A stretch of DNA of 33,772 bases from positions 1 through 33,772 of the forward strand of contig JANXUF010000122.1 in assembly GCA_025356335.1 (NCBI GenBank), read 5' to 3'. The notes below the pieces were generated by a model. It was not told the origin of the DNA and did no database searches. It saw only the letters and a list, made by a program, of their open reading frames with translations. Below are positions 7,611 to 15,104 of this stretch, piece by piece (positions within the stretch are counted from its first letter, which is position 1; the number at the start of each line of letters is the position of its first letter). The position numbers were made by a program, and so were the translations under genes. This DNA is from Actinomycetes bacterium (GTDB taxonomy: Bacteria > Actinomycetota > Acidimicrobiia > Acidimicrobiales > Ilumatobacteraceae).

Positions 7611-8936
7611 ATGACGACGACTGACCAATCTTCAACTCCCAAGGGGCTCCAGGTCGACGACAAAGTCGCCGCCGAGTTCGAGCGCGCCACCGCGTACAAG
7701 CTGACCGACGAGGACATCGAGCGGGCCAAGCTACTCATCGGGTACAACACGGCGACCAAGCATCGCGAATTGTTCTCGGTGGCGACGCCCGACGCGATCC
7801 GCAATTGGTCGCTCGGTGTCGGTGACGACAATCCGCTCTACACGGATGAGTCGTACGGACCGAGCACGCGCTGGGGATCGCAGATCGCCCATGGAACCAT
7901 GGTCGGCCACGTCAAGACGCCGATGCTCGGCGACCCGATCCCCGAGGACGTGAGGAAGCAGACCAAGAGTGTCTTCCGCGGCATCCACGTGTTCGTGTCC
8001 GGAGGCTCGTGGGAGTGGTACCGCCCGCTGTACCCGCACGATCGGCTGTACTCGTTCTCCGGCGAGGAGAGCCTGCAGGTCAAGCAGTCCGAGTTCGCCA
8101 ACCGTTCGGTGATCCAGATCGGTCGCAACGTCCTGCTCAACCAGCACGGCGACGTGGTCGGTGTCTACCGGATCCTGCGCATCCTCACCGAGCGCGACAC
8201 GGCCAGGCAGAAGGGGAAGTACGCAGAGATCGAGCCGGCGTCGTACACCGACGAGGACTACGAGAAGATCGACGCCATCTACGCCCAGGAAGGACCCCGC
8301 GGCGCGGACAAACGGTTGTGGGACGACGTGAACGTCGGCGACGCACTCGACCCGATGGTCAAAGGTCCGCTCACCGTCACCGAGCAGATCGCCTTCCACG
8401 CCGGCGGTTACGGCTTCGTTCCATACGGCCTGCGCGCATCACGCGTCGGCTACCACAACCGCAAGCGCATCGCCCCGTTCTACGTCCGCAACGAGCAGGG
8501 CGTGTGGGACGTCGCCCAGCGCCTGCACTGGGACTCGCAGTGGGCCAAGGCGATCGGCAACCCGATGGCGTACGACTACGGCGTGATGCGGCAGAGCTGG
8601 TTCTACCATCACGTGTCGGACTGGGCGGGCGACGACGCGATCATCGTCTCGATGGACGACTCGATCCGCAAGTTCAACTACATGGGAGACGTGCAGTTCC
8701 TCAGCGGGGAGATCACCGCCAAGCGCGTCGAGCCATCGGGCCAACACGTCGTCGACATCCAACTTCGGATGGTCAACCAGCGCGAGACCGAGACGGCGTT
8801 CGGCAAGGCAACGGTGGCGCTCCCGGCGCGCGACAGCGGCCTTCCGATCTATCCGGCGGTGCCCACCGACATCCAGCGACTCGCCACACAGATGTTCGCA
8901 CGCCACAACGAGCTGTCGTCACGTCGTAGCCGCTGA
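7611..8936 (+). CDS. Double-hotdog (MaoC/FAS1-like dehydratase domain) protein
   Basis: A 441-residue protein with two hotdog-type halves. The N-terminal half carries the FAS1-like/MaoC_dehydrat_N signature GVGDDNPLYTDESYG (69-83), preceded by HRELFSVATPDAIRNW. The C-terminal half begins around KRLWDDVNVGDALDPMVKG (234-252), followed by LTVTEQIAFHAGGYG. Such fused MaoC-like proteins hydrate enoyl-CoAs or dehydrate 3-hydroxyacyl-CoAs. The large halves suit bulky acyl chains, but the substrate is not readable. An AGGGGA sequence lies about 9 nt before ATG 7611. It follows ligase 2 by 39 nt and precedes the LLM oxidoreductase by 7 nt, so the three are one operon. It is probably an alternative hydratase to the two crotonases of the island. 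Confidence 0.88.
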   Translation: MTTTDQSSTPKGLQVDDKVAAEFERATAYKLTDEDIERAKLLIGYNTATKHRELFSVATPDAIRNWSLGVGDDNPLYTDESYGPSTRWGSQIAHGTMVGHVKTPMLGDPIPEDVRKQTKSVFRGIHVFVSGGSWEWYRPLYPHDRLYSFSGEESLQVKQSEFANRSVIQIGRNVLLNQHGDVVGVYRILRILTERDTARQKGKYAEIEPASYTDEDYEKIDAIYAQEGPRGADKRLWDDVNVGDALDPMVKGPLTVTEQIAFHAGGYGFVPYGLRASRVGYHNRKRIAPFYVRNEQGVWDVAQRLHWDSQWAKAIGNPMAYDYGVMRQSWFYHHVSDWAGDDAIIVSMDDSIRKFNYMGDVQFLSGEITAKRVEPSGQHVVDIQLRMVNQRETETAFGKATVALPARDSGLPIYPAVPTDIQRLATQMFARHNELSSRRSR

Positions 8937-8943
8937 GCACGCG

Positions 8944-9960
8944 ATGAGCCCGGTTCGGCCACTGGCGCTCGGCGTCACACTCGAGGCACGCTCGGGCGAC
9001 GCTGTTCGGAAGCGGGCGCAACTGGCCGAACAACTCGGGTTCGAGTCGGTTTGGGCGGGTGAGGCGTACGGCACAGACGCCGTTACCCCGCTCACGTGGG
9101 CGGCGGCATCCACGCAGACGCTGAAGATCGGCTCGGCGATCATGCAGATCCCCGCCCGCACCCCTTCTTCCACAGCCATGACGGCGCTCACGCTCGATCG
9201 GCTGAGCGGCGGCCGGTTCCGGCTCGGGCTCGGCACTTCCGGTCCACAGGTCGTCGAGGGATGGCATGGCGTTCCGTTCCGCAGACCACTCGCCACGACC
9301 ACGGAGTACATCGACATCGTCCGCCAGATCTGCGCCGCCGAGCGCAAGGTCGAACTTGACGGCGACGTGTATCAACTGCCCTATAACGGGCCGGGCTCCA
9401 CGGGCAATGGCAAGGCGCTCCGTTCGGCCTTCAAGCCGACACGGATTCCGATCCTGCTCGCGGCAATCGGCCCGAAGAACGTGGCACTGGCGACGCAGAT
9501 CGGTGACGGGCTACTGCCGATGCTGTGGAACCCGCACCGCGCCCGTGACGTGTATCCGGCGGTGATCGCACGCGCCGCGACAGGCGACTTCGAGATCGCG
9601 CCGACGGTACAGATCGCCGTCGGCGACGACCTTGACGCGTGCCGCGATCAGGTCCGACCACTGCTGACGATGTACATCGGCGGAATGGGGTCGCGCACGA
9701 CCAATTTCTACAACCAGCTGATCCGCAGGTACGGCTACGAAGAAGCTGCCGAGAACGTGCAGACGCTGTTCCTCTCCGGGGAGCGCGACGCGGCCGCGGC
9801 TGCGTTGCCGTCGACGCTGATCGACGAGCTGGCCCTCGTCGGCCCGGCCGGCCGCATCGCCGAGCAGCTTGTCGTCTGGCGAGCATCGGGCATCACGACG
9901 CTGATCCTCGCGGGAGCGAACAGCCATGCGATGCGGACTGTCGCCGAGCTCATCGCCTGA
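8944..9960 (+). CDS. LLM-class (luciferase-like) oxidoreductase, probably F420-dependent
   Basis: A 338-residue TIM-barrel protein of the luciferase-like monooxygenase superfamily. Visible family features are LGVTLEARSG at the N-terminus, AEQLGFESVWAGEAYG (28-43), LKIGSAIMQIPARTPSSTAM, LDRLSGGRFRLGLGTSGPQV and GPKNVALATQIGDG. Actinobacterial members of this subgroup mostly use the deazaflavin F420 and reduce or oxidise alcohols, ketones or C=C bonds; some use FMNH2 as monooxygenases. The exact cofactor cannot be proven from sequence. It starts 7 nt after the dehydratase gene and is the last gene of the ligase 2 operon. It is separated by only 8 bp from the stop of the convergent DUF7064-like gene. 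Confidence 0.88.
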   Translation: MSPVRPLALGVTLEARSGDAVRKRAQLAEQLGFESVWAGEAYGTDAVTPLTWAAASTQTLKIGSAIMQIPARTPSSTAMTALTLDRLSGGRFRLGLGTSGPQVVEGWHGVPFRRPLATTTEYIDIVRQICAAERKVELDGDVYQLPYNGPGSTGNGKALRSAFKPTRIPILLAAIGPKNVALATQIGDGLLPMLWNPHRARDVYPAVIARAATGDFEIAPTVQIAVGDDLDACRDQVRPLLTMYIGGMGSRTTNFYNQLIRRYGYEEAAENVQTLFLSGERDAAAAALPSTLIDELALVGPAGRIAEQLVVWRASGITTLILAGANSHAMRTVAELIA

Positions 9961-9968
9961 CACGCTCC

Positions 9969-10979
9969 TCAGGACCGACGAGCCGCCGAGAACCGGGACA
10001 TCGACCAGACGTCCTGGTCTTCACCCCAGCCCTCACGGCCGTCGACATCGAACCGAACCAGCGTGTTGATGCACAGTGCGCTGCCCGGAAGGAACATTCT
10101 GCTCTCAGCACGCCCAACTACGTTCAGCTCGCGTCCGTCGACATCATGGGCAACGATGCGCATCTCCGCGACACCGCCCGTCGCCGTGTCGCGGCTGTCG
10201 ACGCGGACGGCGTCGGCGAGGTGACGGAGCCGGCCGTCGCGCACGAGATAGCCAGACGACAACGCGCTCTCGGTCGCAGCCGGCTCCCCCGACGTCGGCA
10301 GGGTGAAGATCAGGAACATCTCGTCGGCCGAGACCGTTCCGAAGATGTAGCTCAACCGTCCCCCACCGGGGCCGATGTGCTCCGGGCGCCGCCCCCATGA
10401 TCGGTCGCGGACCGCGAAGCAGTCGACGTCGATGCGTTCACCGTGCAGCTCGAGCATTCCGGTCACACGACCGTGTTGATCGTAATGCGACGAGCCGGTG
10501 AACGGCGGCGCGCCGCGCACATGTGGCACGGGCGGGGTGAGCCCGTCGAAACGCAGATCGGCGATGAAGGCGGTCTGATCGCGAAAGCGATATTTAACGT
10601 CGTACGACATGCCGGGTTCTACGACGCGAACGCTGACGCCGTTGCGGAAGCTGACGTGGGTCAGATCGAGCGGTGTGGGCAGCGGTTGATGGCTGAACCA
10701 GCCGAAGTACGGCAGCTCCCACGGCTCATGCGCGCCGGGTGCGTACACGAACGCGCCCCCCGTGCAGATGCCGAGGTTCGGTTTGATCTGCGTGTACAGC
10801 CATCCGGCGAGCCGCCGTTCGGGTACGTTGAACGACCACCACGTCGTCTCCGTCCAGTCGGGCGCAGCCGAGCCGACCTCATGCAACGAGTCGTCCGCCG
10901 GGGAGAACCGGATCGGTTCGTCGAACGGAAACTGGTCCGACGAGAAGTCGGCCAAGGAGCCACCTGTGGTATTCGCCAT
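9969..10979 (-). CDS. Hydroxyneurosporene-synthase/AttH-like protein (DUF7064/DUF7065 type)
   Basis: A 336-residue soluble protein without signal peptide or membrane segment. It is Trp- and Gly-rich with repeated beta-strand patterns and the central motif CFAVRDRSWGRRPEH. These features resemble the CrtC/AttH-like lipocalin-type fold found in proteins now labelled DUF7064/DUF7065, often encoded beside steroid and terpenoid catabolic genes. The reaction is unknown; hydration or dehydration of a hydrophobic substrate or a binding role are both possible. The assignment is by general pattern, not by a decisive motif. The ATG at 10979 has no Shine-Dalgarno; TACTAT inside operator 4 ends 7 nt upstream, so the transcript is probably leaderless. 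It is divergent from the APH-type kinase gene and shares the operator at 10985-11000. Confidence 0.65.
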   Translation of the reverse strand: MANTTGGSLADFSSDQFPFDEPIRFSPADDSLHEVGSAAPDWTETTWWSFNVPERRLAGWLYTQIKPNLGICTGGAFVYAPGAHEPWELPYFGWFSHQPLPTPLDLTHVSFRNGVSVRVVEPGMSYDVKYRFRDQTAFIADLRFDGLTPPVPHVRGAPPFTGSSHYDQHGRVTGMLELHGERIDVDCFAVRDRSWGRRPEHIGPGGGRLSYIFGTVSADEMFLIFTLPTSGEPAATESALSSGYLVRDGRLRHLADAVRVDSRDTATGGVAEMRIVAHDVDGRELNVVGRAESRMFLPGSALCINTLVRFDVDGREGWGEDQDVWSMSRFSAARRS

Positions 10980-10984
10980 GGTCG

Positions 10985-11000
10985 AAATAGTAACCTATTT
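10985..11000. promoter_or_regulatory. Operator copy 4, perfect palindrome (AAATAG-GTTA-CTATTT on the - strand)
   Basis: The best copy of the island operator: a perfect 6-bp inverted repeat with a GTTA spacer, in the 47-bp gap between the divergent DUF7064-like and kinase genes. It contains TACTAT on the minus strand, 7 nt before ATG 10979, and TAACCT on the plus strand, 6 nt before ATG 11003. It therefore overlaps both likely -10 elements. Confidence 0.78.
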
Positions 11001-11026
11001 GGATGACGACGGTCGAGGGGGAGATC

Positions 11027-12442
11027 ATGGGCGAACAGAACGCACCGGCGCTGGTCGAGGAGATGCGTGACTGGATTGAGCGAACGACCGCGTCGACAGT
11101 GGTCAGCGCAACGCGACAGGCCGGCGGCGGCCGCAACGAGGCGTGGTTCGTCGAGCTGGGCAGTCCCGATGGTGAACGTCGACGTGTCTTCTTCCGTTGG
11201 GATCGCTCCGATCCGGACTCGACTGGTGACCCCTGGACGATCCGCCGAGAAGCCGAGATCTACCGCGCCCTGAGCACCACCTCGCTGCCGGTGGCTACGT
11301 TCGTCGCTCTCCATCCGACCGCCCAGGCGATGTTGCTCTCGGTGGTGGACGGCGACGGCCGGTTCTCGCGCGTCACTGATGCACGCCGATCGACGTCCAT
11401 TGCTCAGGACTTCATCCGCCATCTCGCTGCGCTCCACGCGCTCGACGTCCACGCTCTCGGCCTCGCCCCTGAAAACGACACGCGAACACTCGCCGAGCTG
11501 GTCGCAAGCCAGCTCGACGAGATGACGGCATTGCTCGAGTTCCGGGGCGGAGTCCCCGACGCGCTGCTCGGCCTCGCCCTGGCGTGGTTGCGCGCCAACG
11601 TCCCCGACCACGAGGGGCGTCCCGTCCTCGTCCAGGGCGACACCGGTCCGGGCAACTTCATGTACGACGACGACCACGTTTCGGCGATCGTCGACTGGGA
11701 GCTCGCCCATCTCGGCGATCCGATGGACGACCTCGCGTGGGTCTCACTGCGCTCGGTGCAGGATCCGTTCCCCGATCTTCCCGAGCGTTTCGCCGAGTAC
11801 GAGCGGGCATCGGGGCAGCAGATCGACCTCGGCCGGATCCGGTACTACCGCGTGCTCGCCGAGGCGAAGATCATGGTGATGGGTCACGGACGCTCGATCG
11901 ACCGGGGCGAGCAAGGGGCCGGTGCGGACCCCGAGAGCGGGGGCGATCCAGGAGCTCGCCTGATCTTCGGCCAGCTCCACCGACGGTTGCTCGTCGAGGT
12001 GCTCGCCGACGTCATGGCTGTCGCACTCCGCCCACCGCCGCTGCCGGTGTACCCCGAGCCCGCCGAATGGCACTCGATGTACCGGATCGTGCTCGACCAG
12101 ATCCGCACCGTCATTTCCCCCCGCATCACCGACGGTTTCGCCCTGCAACGCGCCAAAGGACTCGCCAGGTCGATCAAGTACCTCGAGGCCGCAGACCGGT
12201 TCGGCCGCGAGTTCGCGGCTGCCGAGCTCGACGATCTGGAAGCGCTGCTCGGCGATCGCCCCGCATCGACCCGAGAAGGTCGCCGCCGGCTCGCCGAGGC
12301 TGTCCAGGCTGGCGCTCTCGATGCGGCGATGGCCCTCGATGTGATCCATCGACGGACGTGTCGCGATGACGTACTGCTGCGAGCGTCATCCGGCGCGCTC
12401 GCCGATCGTCACTACGATCCGCTGGAGCGGTTCGGCAAGTAA
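11027..12442 (+). CDS. APH/choline-kinase-like phosphotransferase family protein
   Basis: A protein of about 471 residues with an aminoglycoside-phosphotransferase/ACAD10-type kinase fold. The catalytic loop is QGDTGPGN (203-210, Asp205 as base) and the metal-binding segment is IVDWELAHLGDPMDD (221-235, Asp223). After about residue 330 comes a ~140-residue, mostly helical extension that I do not recognise. Related kinases (LvaA in levulinate degradation, the kinase domains of ACAD10/11) phosphorylate 4-hydroxyacyl-CoAs so that the oxygen can be eliminated. A similar role here is inferred from the catabolic context; antibiotic resistance is unlikely. ATG 11027 has GAGGGGGAG just upstream. An in-frame ATG at 11003 lies 6 nt after a TAACCT hexamer and could be used on a leaderless mRNA. 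The 3' end overlaps the convergent dehydrogenase gene by 31 bp. Confidence 0.85.
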   Translation: MGEQNAPALVEEMRDWIERTTASTVVSATRQAGGGRNEAWFVELGSPDGERRRVFFRWDRSDPDSTGDPWTIRREAEIYRALSTTSLPVATFVALHPTAQAMLLSVVDGDGRFSRVTDARRSTSIAQDFIRHLAALHALDVHALGLAPENDTRTLAELVASQLDEMTALLEFRGGVPDALLGLALAWLRANVPDHEGRPVLVQGDTGPGNFMYDDDHVSAIVDWELAHLGDPMDDLAWVSLRSVQDPFPDLPERFAEYERASGQQIDLGRIRYYRVLAEAKIMVMGHGRSIDRGEQGAGADPESGGDPGARLIFGQLHRRLLVEVLADVMAVALRPPPLPVYPEPAEWHSMYRIVLDQIRTVISPRITDGFALQRAKGLARSIKYLEAADRFGREFAAAELDDLEALLGDRPASTREGRRRLAEAVQAGALDAAMALDVIHRRTCRDDVLLRASSGALADRHYDPLERFGK

Positions 12443-13227
12443 ACGCTGGCGACTCGAAGCAACTCGCCGAGGTCGAGCCCGGCCGCGTCGGCAACGTCAA
12501 CGACGAGCGCGACATCCTTTTCGAGGAAGCGCCGCGAGCCCGTCTGCAACCGGTCGTTGCCCATCGAGGAGGCGATGGTCAAGGCCCGGGTCGCGCCCGA
12601 GCAGTGGCCGATCGCAGCGACAAGAGCATCGAATTCGATCCCGAACTCGGTGGCAACGCGGTGCACTTCCCCCGCCAGTCTCACGTTTGCCGCAAATAGG
12701 ACGTTGTTGACGAGCTTGGCGCGCATCGCGTCGCCGCGTCGTCCGACGTAGATGACCGGGTCTGCGTACGCGCCGACTGCCGCACCGGCGCGCTGGGCGG
12801 CTTCATCGTTGCCGCCGATCAGCACCGTCAGTGTGCCGTCTCGAACCTGATCGACGCTCCCGCTCACCGGTGCGTCGATGACCTCCACGCCATGTGGAGC
12901 GCGCTCGCCCAGCTCGTCGATGAGCGAGGGCGCCCCCGTGACGTGGCTCACGACAATGCTGCCCGACCAGACGGCGTCCAACGCCCGGTCCCCGATCAAT
13001 GCTGTGTGCAGCTGCGCGTCGGAGTACACACAACAGATCAGGACTTCGGCGGCCGCCGCGGCATCGCGCGGGTCCTCGACGGCAGTCGCGCCGAGTGCTT
13101 CCATCTCGCGCCGTCGATCCGCTCCACGGGCGTGAACGATGACCGGGTGCCCGGCGGCGACGAGTCGTTCGACCATCGGACCTCCGAGCTGCCCGGCGCC
13201 GATGAAGCCGATCCGCGTCTCGATCAC
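12412..13227 (-). CDS. 3-Hydroxyisobutyrate dehydrogenase-like NAD(P)-dependent oxidoreductase
   Basis: A 271-residue beta-hydroxyacid dehydrogenase. The N-terminal Rossmann motif is GFIGAGQLGGPM (7-18), the substrate-binding segment DAPVSGS lies at 118-124, and the catalytic lysine motif KLVNN begins at Lys171. Members oxidise 3-hydroxyisobutyrate, tartronate semialdehyde partners or related short hydroxyacids with NAD(P)+. The helical C-terminal half is complete to the normal family length, slightly short of 290-300. It lies 8 nt downstream of the SDR gene in a two-gene operon. A branched three- or four-carbon hydroxyacid product of the pathway would be a logical substrate, but that is inference. 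It overlaps the kinase gene tail-to-tail by 31 bp. Confidence 0.88.
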   Translation of the reverse strand: MIETRIGFIGAGQLGGPMVERLVAAGHPVIVHARGADRRREMEALGATAVEDPRDAAAAAEVLICCVYSDAQLHTALIGDRALDAVWSGSIVVSHVTGAPSLIDELGERAPHGVEVIDAPVSGSVDQVRDGTLTVLIGGNDEAAQRAGAAVGAYADPVIYVGRRGDAMRAKLVNNVLFAANVRLAGEVHRVATEFGIEFDALVAAIGHCSGATRALTIASSMGNDRLQTGSRRFLEKDVALVVDVADAAGLDLGELLRVASVYLPNRSSGS

Positions 13228-13235
13228 GAGTGCGG

Positions 13236-14093
13236 TCAGATGTGGAAGGGGTTGGCCTTGACGTAGCCCCCGGCGTCGATGCGCAGCTGCTGGCCGGTCA
13301 CGTAGCGCGACTCGTCCGACGCGAGGAACAGCACTGCGTTGCTGATGTCTTCCGGCTCGACGAATCCAACGGGCATCGCGTTCATCGCTGGGAACGCAAG
13401 TTCGGCGTCCTCGCGAGTGGGGTGTTCCAGATCGGGGCGGAAGATGCGGTACATCACGTCACTCTGCAGCATCGCCGTGTTGCAGTTGGTCGGATGCACG
13501 GCGTTGGCACGGATGTTCACGGGCGCCAGCTGCAGGGCGAGCTCATGGATGTACTCGGCGATGACGCGTTTGGCGAAGCCGTAACCGGCCCCTCCGGGCC
13601 CGGACGCGGGATTGTCGACAGACCCACGCAGGAACGCAGCCAACGATCCGGTCGCGATGATCGAGCTTCCGCTCTCGAGGTGGCGCAGCGATGCGTGGAT
13701 CACGTTGAGCACGCCACCGAGATCGACATCCACCGCGTCGACGAACGCCTCTTGGGGACGTCGCACGCCGAGCGGGCAGATGCCGGCATTGGCGACGACG
13801 ACGTCCAGTCGGCCGAACGTCCCGACGGCCTTGCCGATCGCCTCTTCGACTGCGCCACGATCGCGCACGTCAACCTGGATCGCCTCGACCCGCTGGCCGA
13901 GCGCTTCGATGTCGCGAGCCGTCGTGGCGAGGTCATCCGGCGTCGCCAGTGCGTAGGCGTTCGACGCAATGTTGGCACAGATGTCGAGGGCGATGATGTC
14001 CGCACCCTCGGCGGCCATCTTCAGCGCATGGCTGCGACCCTGTCCTCGGGCGGCCCCGCTGATGACGACGACCTTGCCAGATACTCGACCCAT
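13236..14093 (-). CDS. Mycofactocin-coupled type SDR oxidoreductase
   Basis: A 285-residue short-chain dehydrogenase. The nucleotide motif GAARGQGRSHA (13-23) and the insertion after LDIC (about 37-56, with ATPDDLATTARDIEALG) are hallmarks of the mycofactocin-coupled SDR subfamily, whose NAD is held tightly and re-oxidised by the peptide-derived cofactor mycofactocin. The catalytic Ser150, Tyr171 and Lys175 (YGFAK) are present. It probably oxidises a secondary or primary alcohol intermediate. ATG 14093 has GGAGGG about 7 nt upstream and is preferred to a GTG 36 nt further up. Mycofactocin biosynthesis genes are not in the window. It is the first gene of an operon with the 3-hydroxyisobutyrate-dehydrogenase-like gene and is divergent from the GntR regulator, with operator 5 between them. 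Confidence 0.9.
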   Translation of the reverse strand: MGRVSGKVVVISGAARGQGRSHALKMAAEGADIIALDICANIASNAYALATPDDLATTARDIEALGQRVEAIQVDVRDRGAVEEAIGKAVGTFGRLDVVVANAGICPLGVRRPQEAFVDAVDVDLGGVLNVIHASLRHLESGSSIIATGSLAAFLRGSVDNPASGPGGAGYGFAKRVIAEYIHELALQLAPVNIRANAVHPTNCNTAMLQSDVMYRIFRPDLEHPTREDAELAFPAMNAMPVGFVEPEDISNAVLFLASDESRYVTGQQLRIDAGGYVKANPFHI

Positions 14094-14132
14094 TGCAGTC
14101 CCTCCTCGATGTCCGGACCCCCGACACAAGGG

Positions 14133-14150
14133 TAAATAGTATAGTATTTA
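14133..14150. promoter_or_regulatory. Operator copy 5 and face-to-face promoters at the regulator gene
   Basis: A near-perfect 18-bp palindrome (TAAATA, G-TATA-G centre, TATTTA) with a single mismatched pair. Aligned to the island operator it reads AAATAG-TATA-GTATTT. It contains a plus-strand TATAGT (14140-14145) and a minus-strand TATACT (14143-14138), good -10 hexamers for the GntR and the SDR gene that overlap inside the palindrome. Binding here would block both promoters, consistent with autoregulation. Confidence 0.75.
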
Positions 14151-14252
14151 ATGACTCCGTGCAATTTGTGGACGCCAACGAGCGGAACCGGGCTCAAGCG
14201 AACGACTGGCTCAAATGCTCCAAACCTCAACCGATTGATGCATAGTGGCGAG

Positions 14253-15104
14253 ATGCCTTCTCACCAACCGGCGTCGCGAGTTCACAAGACCGGCGAGATC
14301 GTCGCAGGCATGTTGCGCAGCCGCATCGTCAGTGGCGAACTCGCCATTGGTTCGAAGCTGCCGACGGAGGAGGAGCTCACCGAAGCCTTCGGGATCGCGC
14401 GTACCACCTTGCGTGAGGCCCTGCGGATCCTGGAATCCCAAGGGCTGATCCACATCAAGCGCGGTCGTGGCGGCGGGGGAACGGTGACGATGCCCGATCT
14501 CTCCCGGCTCTCGGAATCGTTCGCAGCGGCGCTTCAACTCCGGCGCACGTCGTTCGCCGATCTCGACACCGCAAGGCGGCTGATCGAACCAGAGCTTGCC
14601 GCCTGGTTGGCACGCGAGCACACCGCGGACGACGTGAACGCGCTGAACGAAGCGGCGCAGGCGGCTCGCGAAGCGGCCAACTCGAACGATCCTCGCCGAT
14701 TCGCGTCCGCAGCGACCCGCTTCCATCGCGCCATCGTCGAACGCGCCGGCAACACCACGCTTTCGCTGTACTCACAACTGCTCAACGAGCTCGTCGAAAG
14801 CCGGTACATGTTGGGCGCGTTCGACTCTTCTCAAGCGCTGTTGCAGCGAGCGGCGCGGTCGTATGCCAAGCTCGTCACACTCATCGCGGCCGGCGACGAC
14901 GTCGCCGCACGCTCTCACTGGCAGACGCAGATGACGTACGTGATCGAGGAGTCCCGGCACGATCTCATCACCTTCTACGATGAGACCACCAGCGTTGGGC
15001 CCGGTCGCGAGAAAGCCAACGTGACGACTCCTTCCAAGCGCGCTGCTCGACCGGCCACGAAGCGACCGGCGCCGTCCAGCCGCCGTGCTAACGGGAAGTC
15101 GTGA
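14253..15104 (+). CDS. GntR-family transcriptional regulator, FadR/FCD subfamily
   Basis: A regulator of about 283 residues: winged helix-turn-helix at residues 14-76, with SGELAIGSKLPTEEELTEAFG and TTLREALRILESQGLI, followed by an all-helical FCD ligand-binding domain (about 105-235). FCD proteins usually bind an acyl-CoA or organic acid, often through a metal held by Asp and His. Here FHRAI keeps His158, but the other expected His positions are not evident. The basic, Ser/Ala/Pro-rich tail after residue 250 is probably disordered. Start choice is uncertain: ATG 14253 fits the family length, ATG 14238 is possible, and ATG 14151 lies 5 nt after TATAGT but would add a 34-residue stretch with weak codon bias. 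It is the only transcription factor in the window and so the best candidate to bind the repeated operator. It overlaps the convergent Ltp gene by 17 bp. Confidence 0.88.
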   Translation: MPSHQPASRVHKTGEIVAGMLRSRIVSGELAIGSKLPTEEELTEAFGIARTTLREALRILESQGLIHIKRGRGGGGTVTMPDLSRLSESFAAALQLRRTSFADLDTARRLIEPELAAWLAREHTADDVNALNEAAQAAREAANSNDPRRFASAATRFHRAIVERAGNTTLSLYSQLLNELVESRYMLGAFDSSQALLQRAARSYAKLVTLIAAGDDVAARSHWQTQMTYVIEESRHDLITFYDETTSVGPGREKANVTTPSKRAARPATKRPAPSSRRANGKS

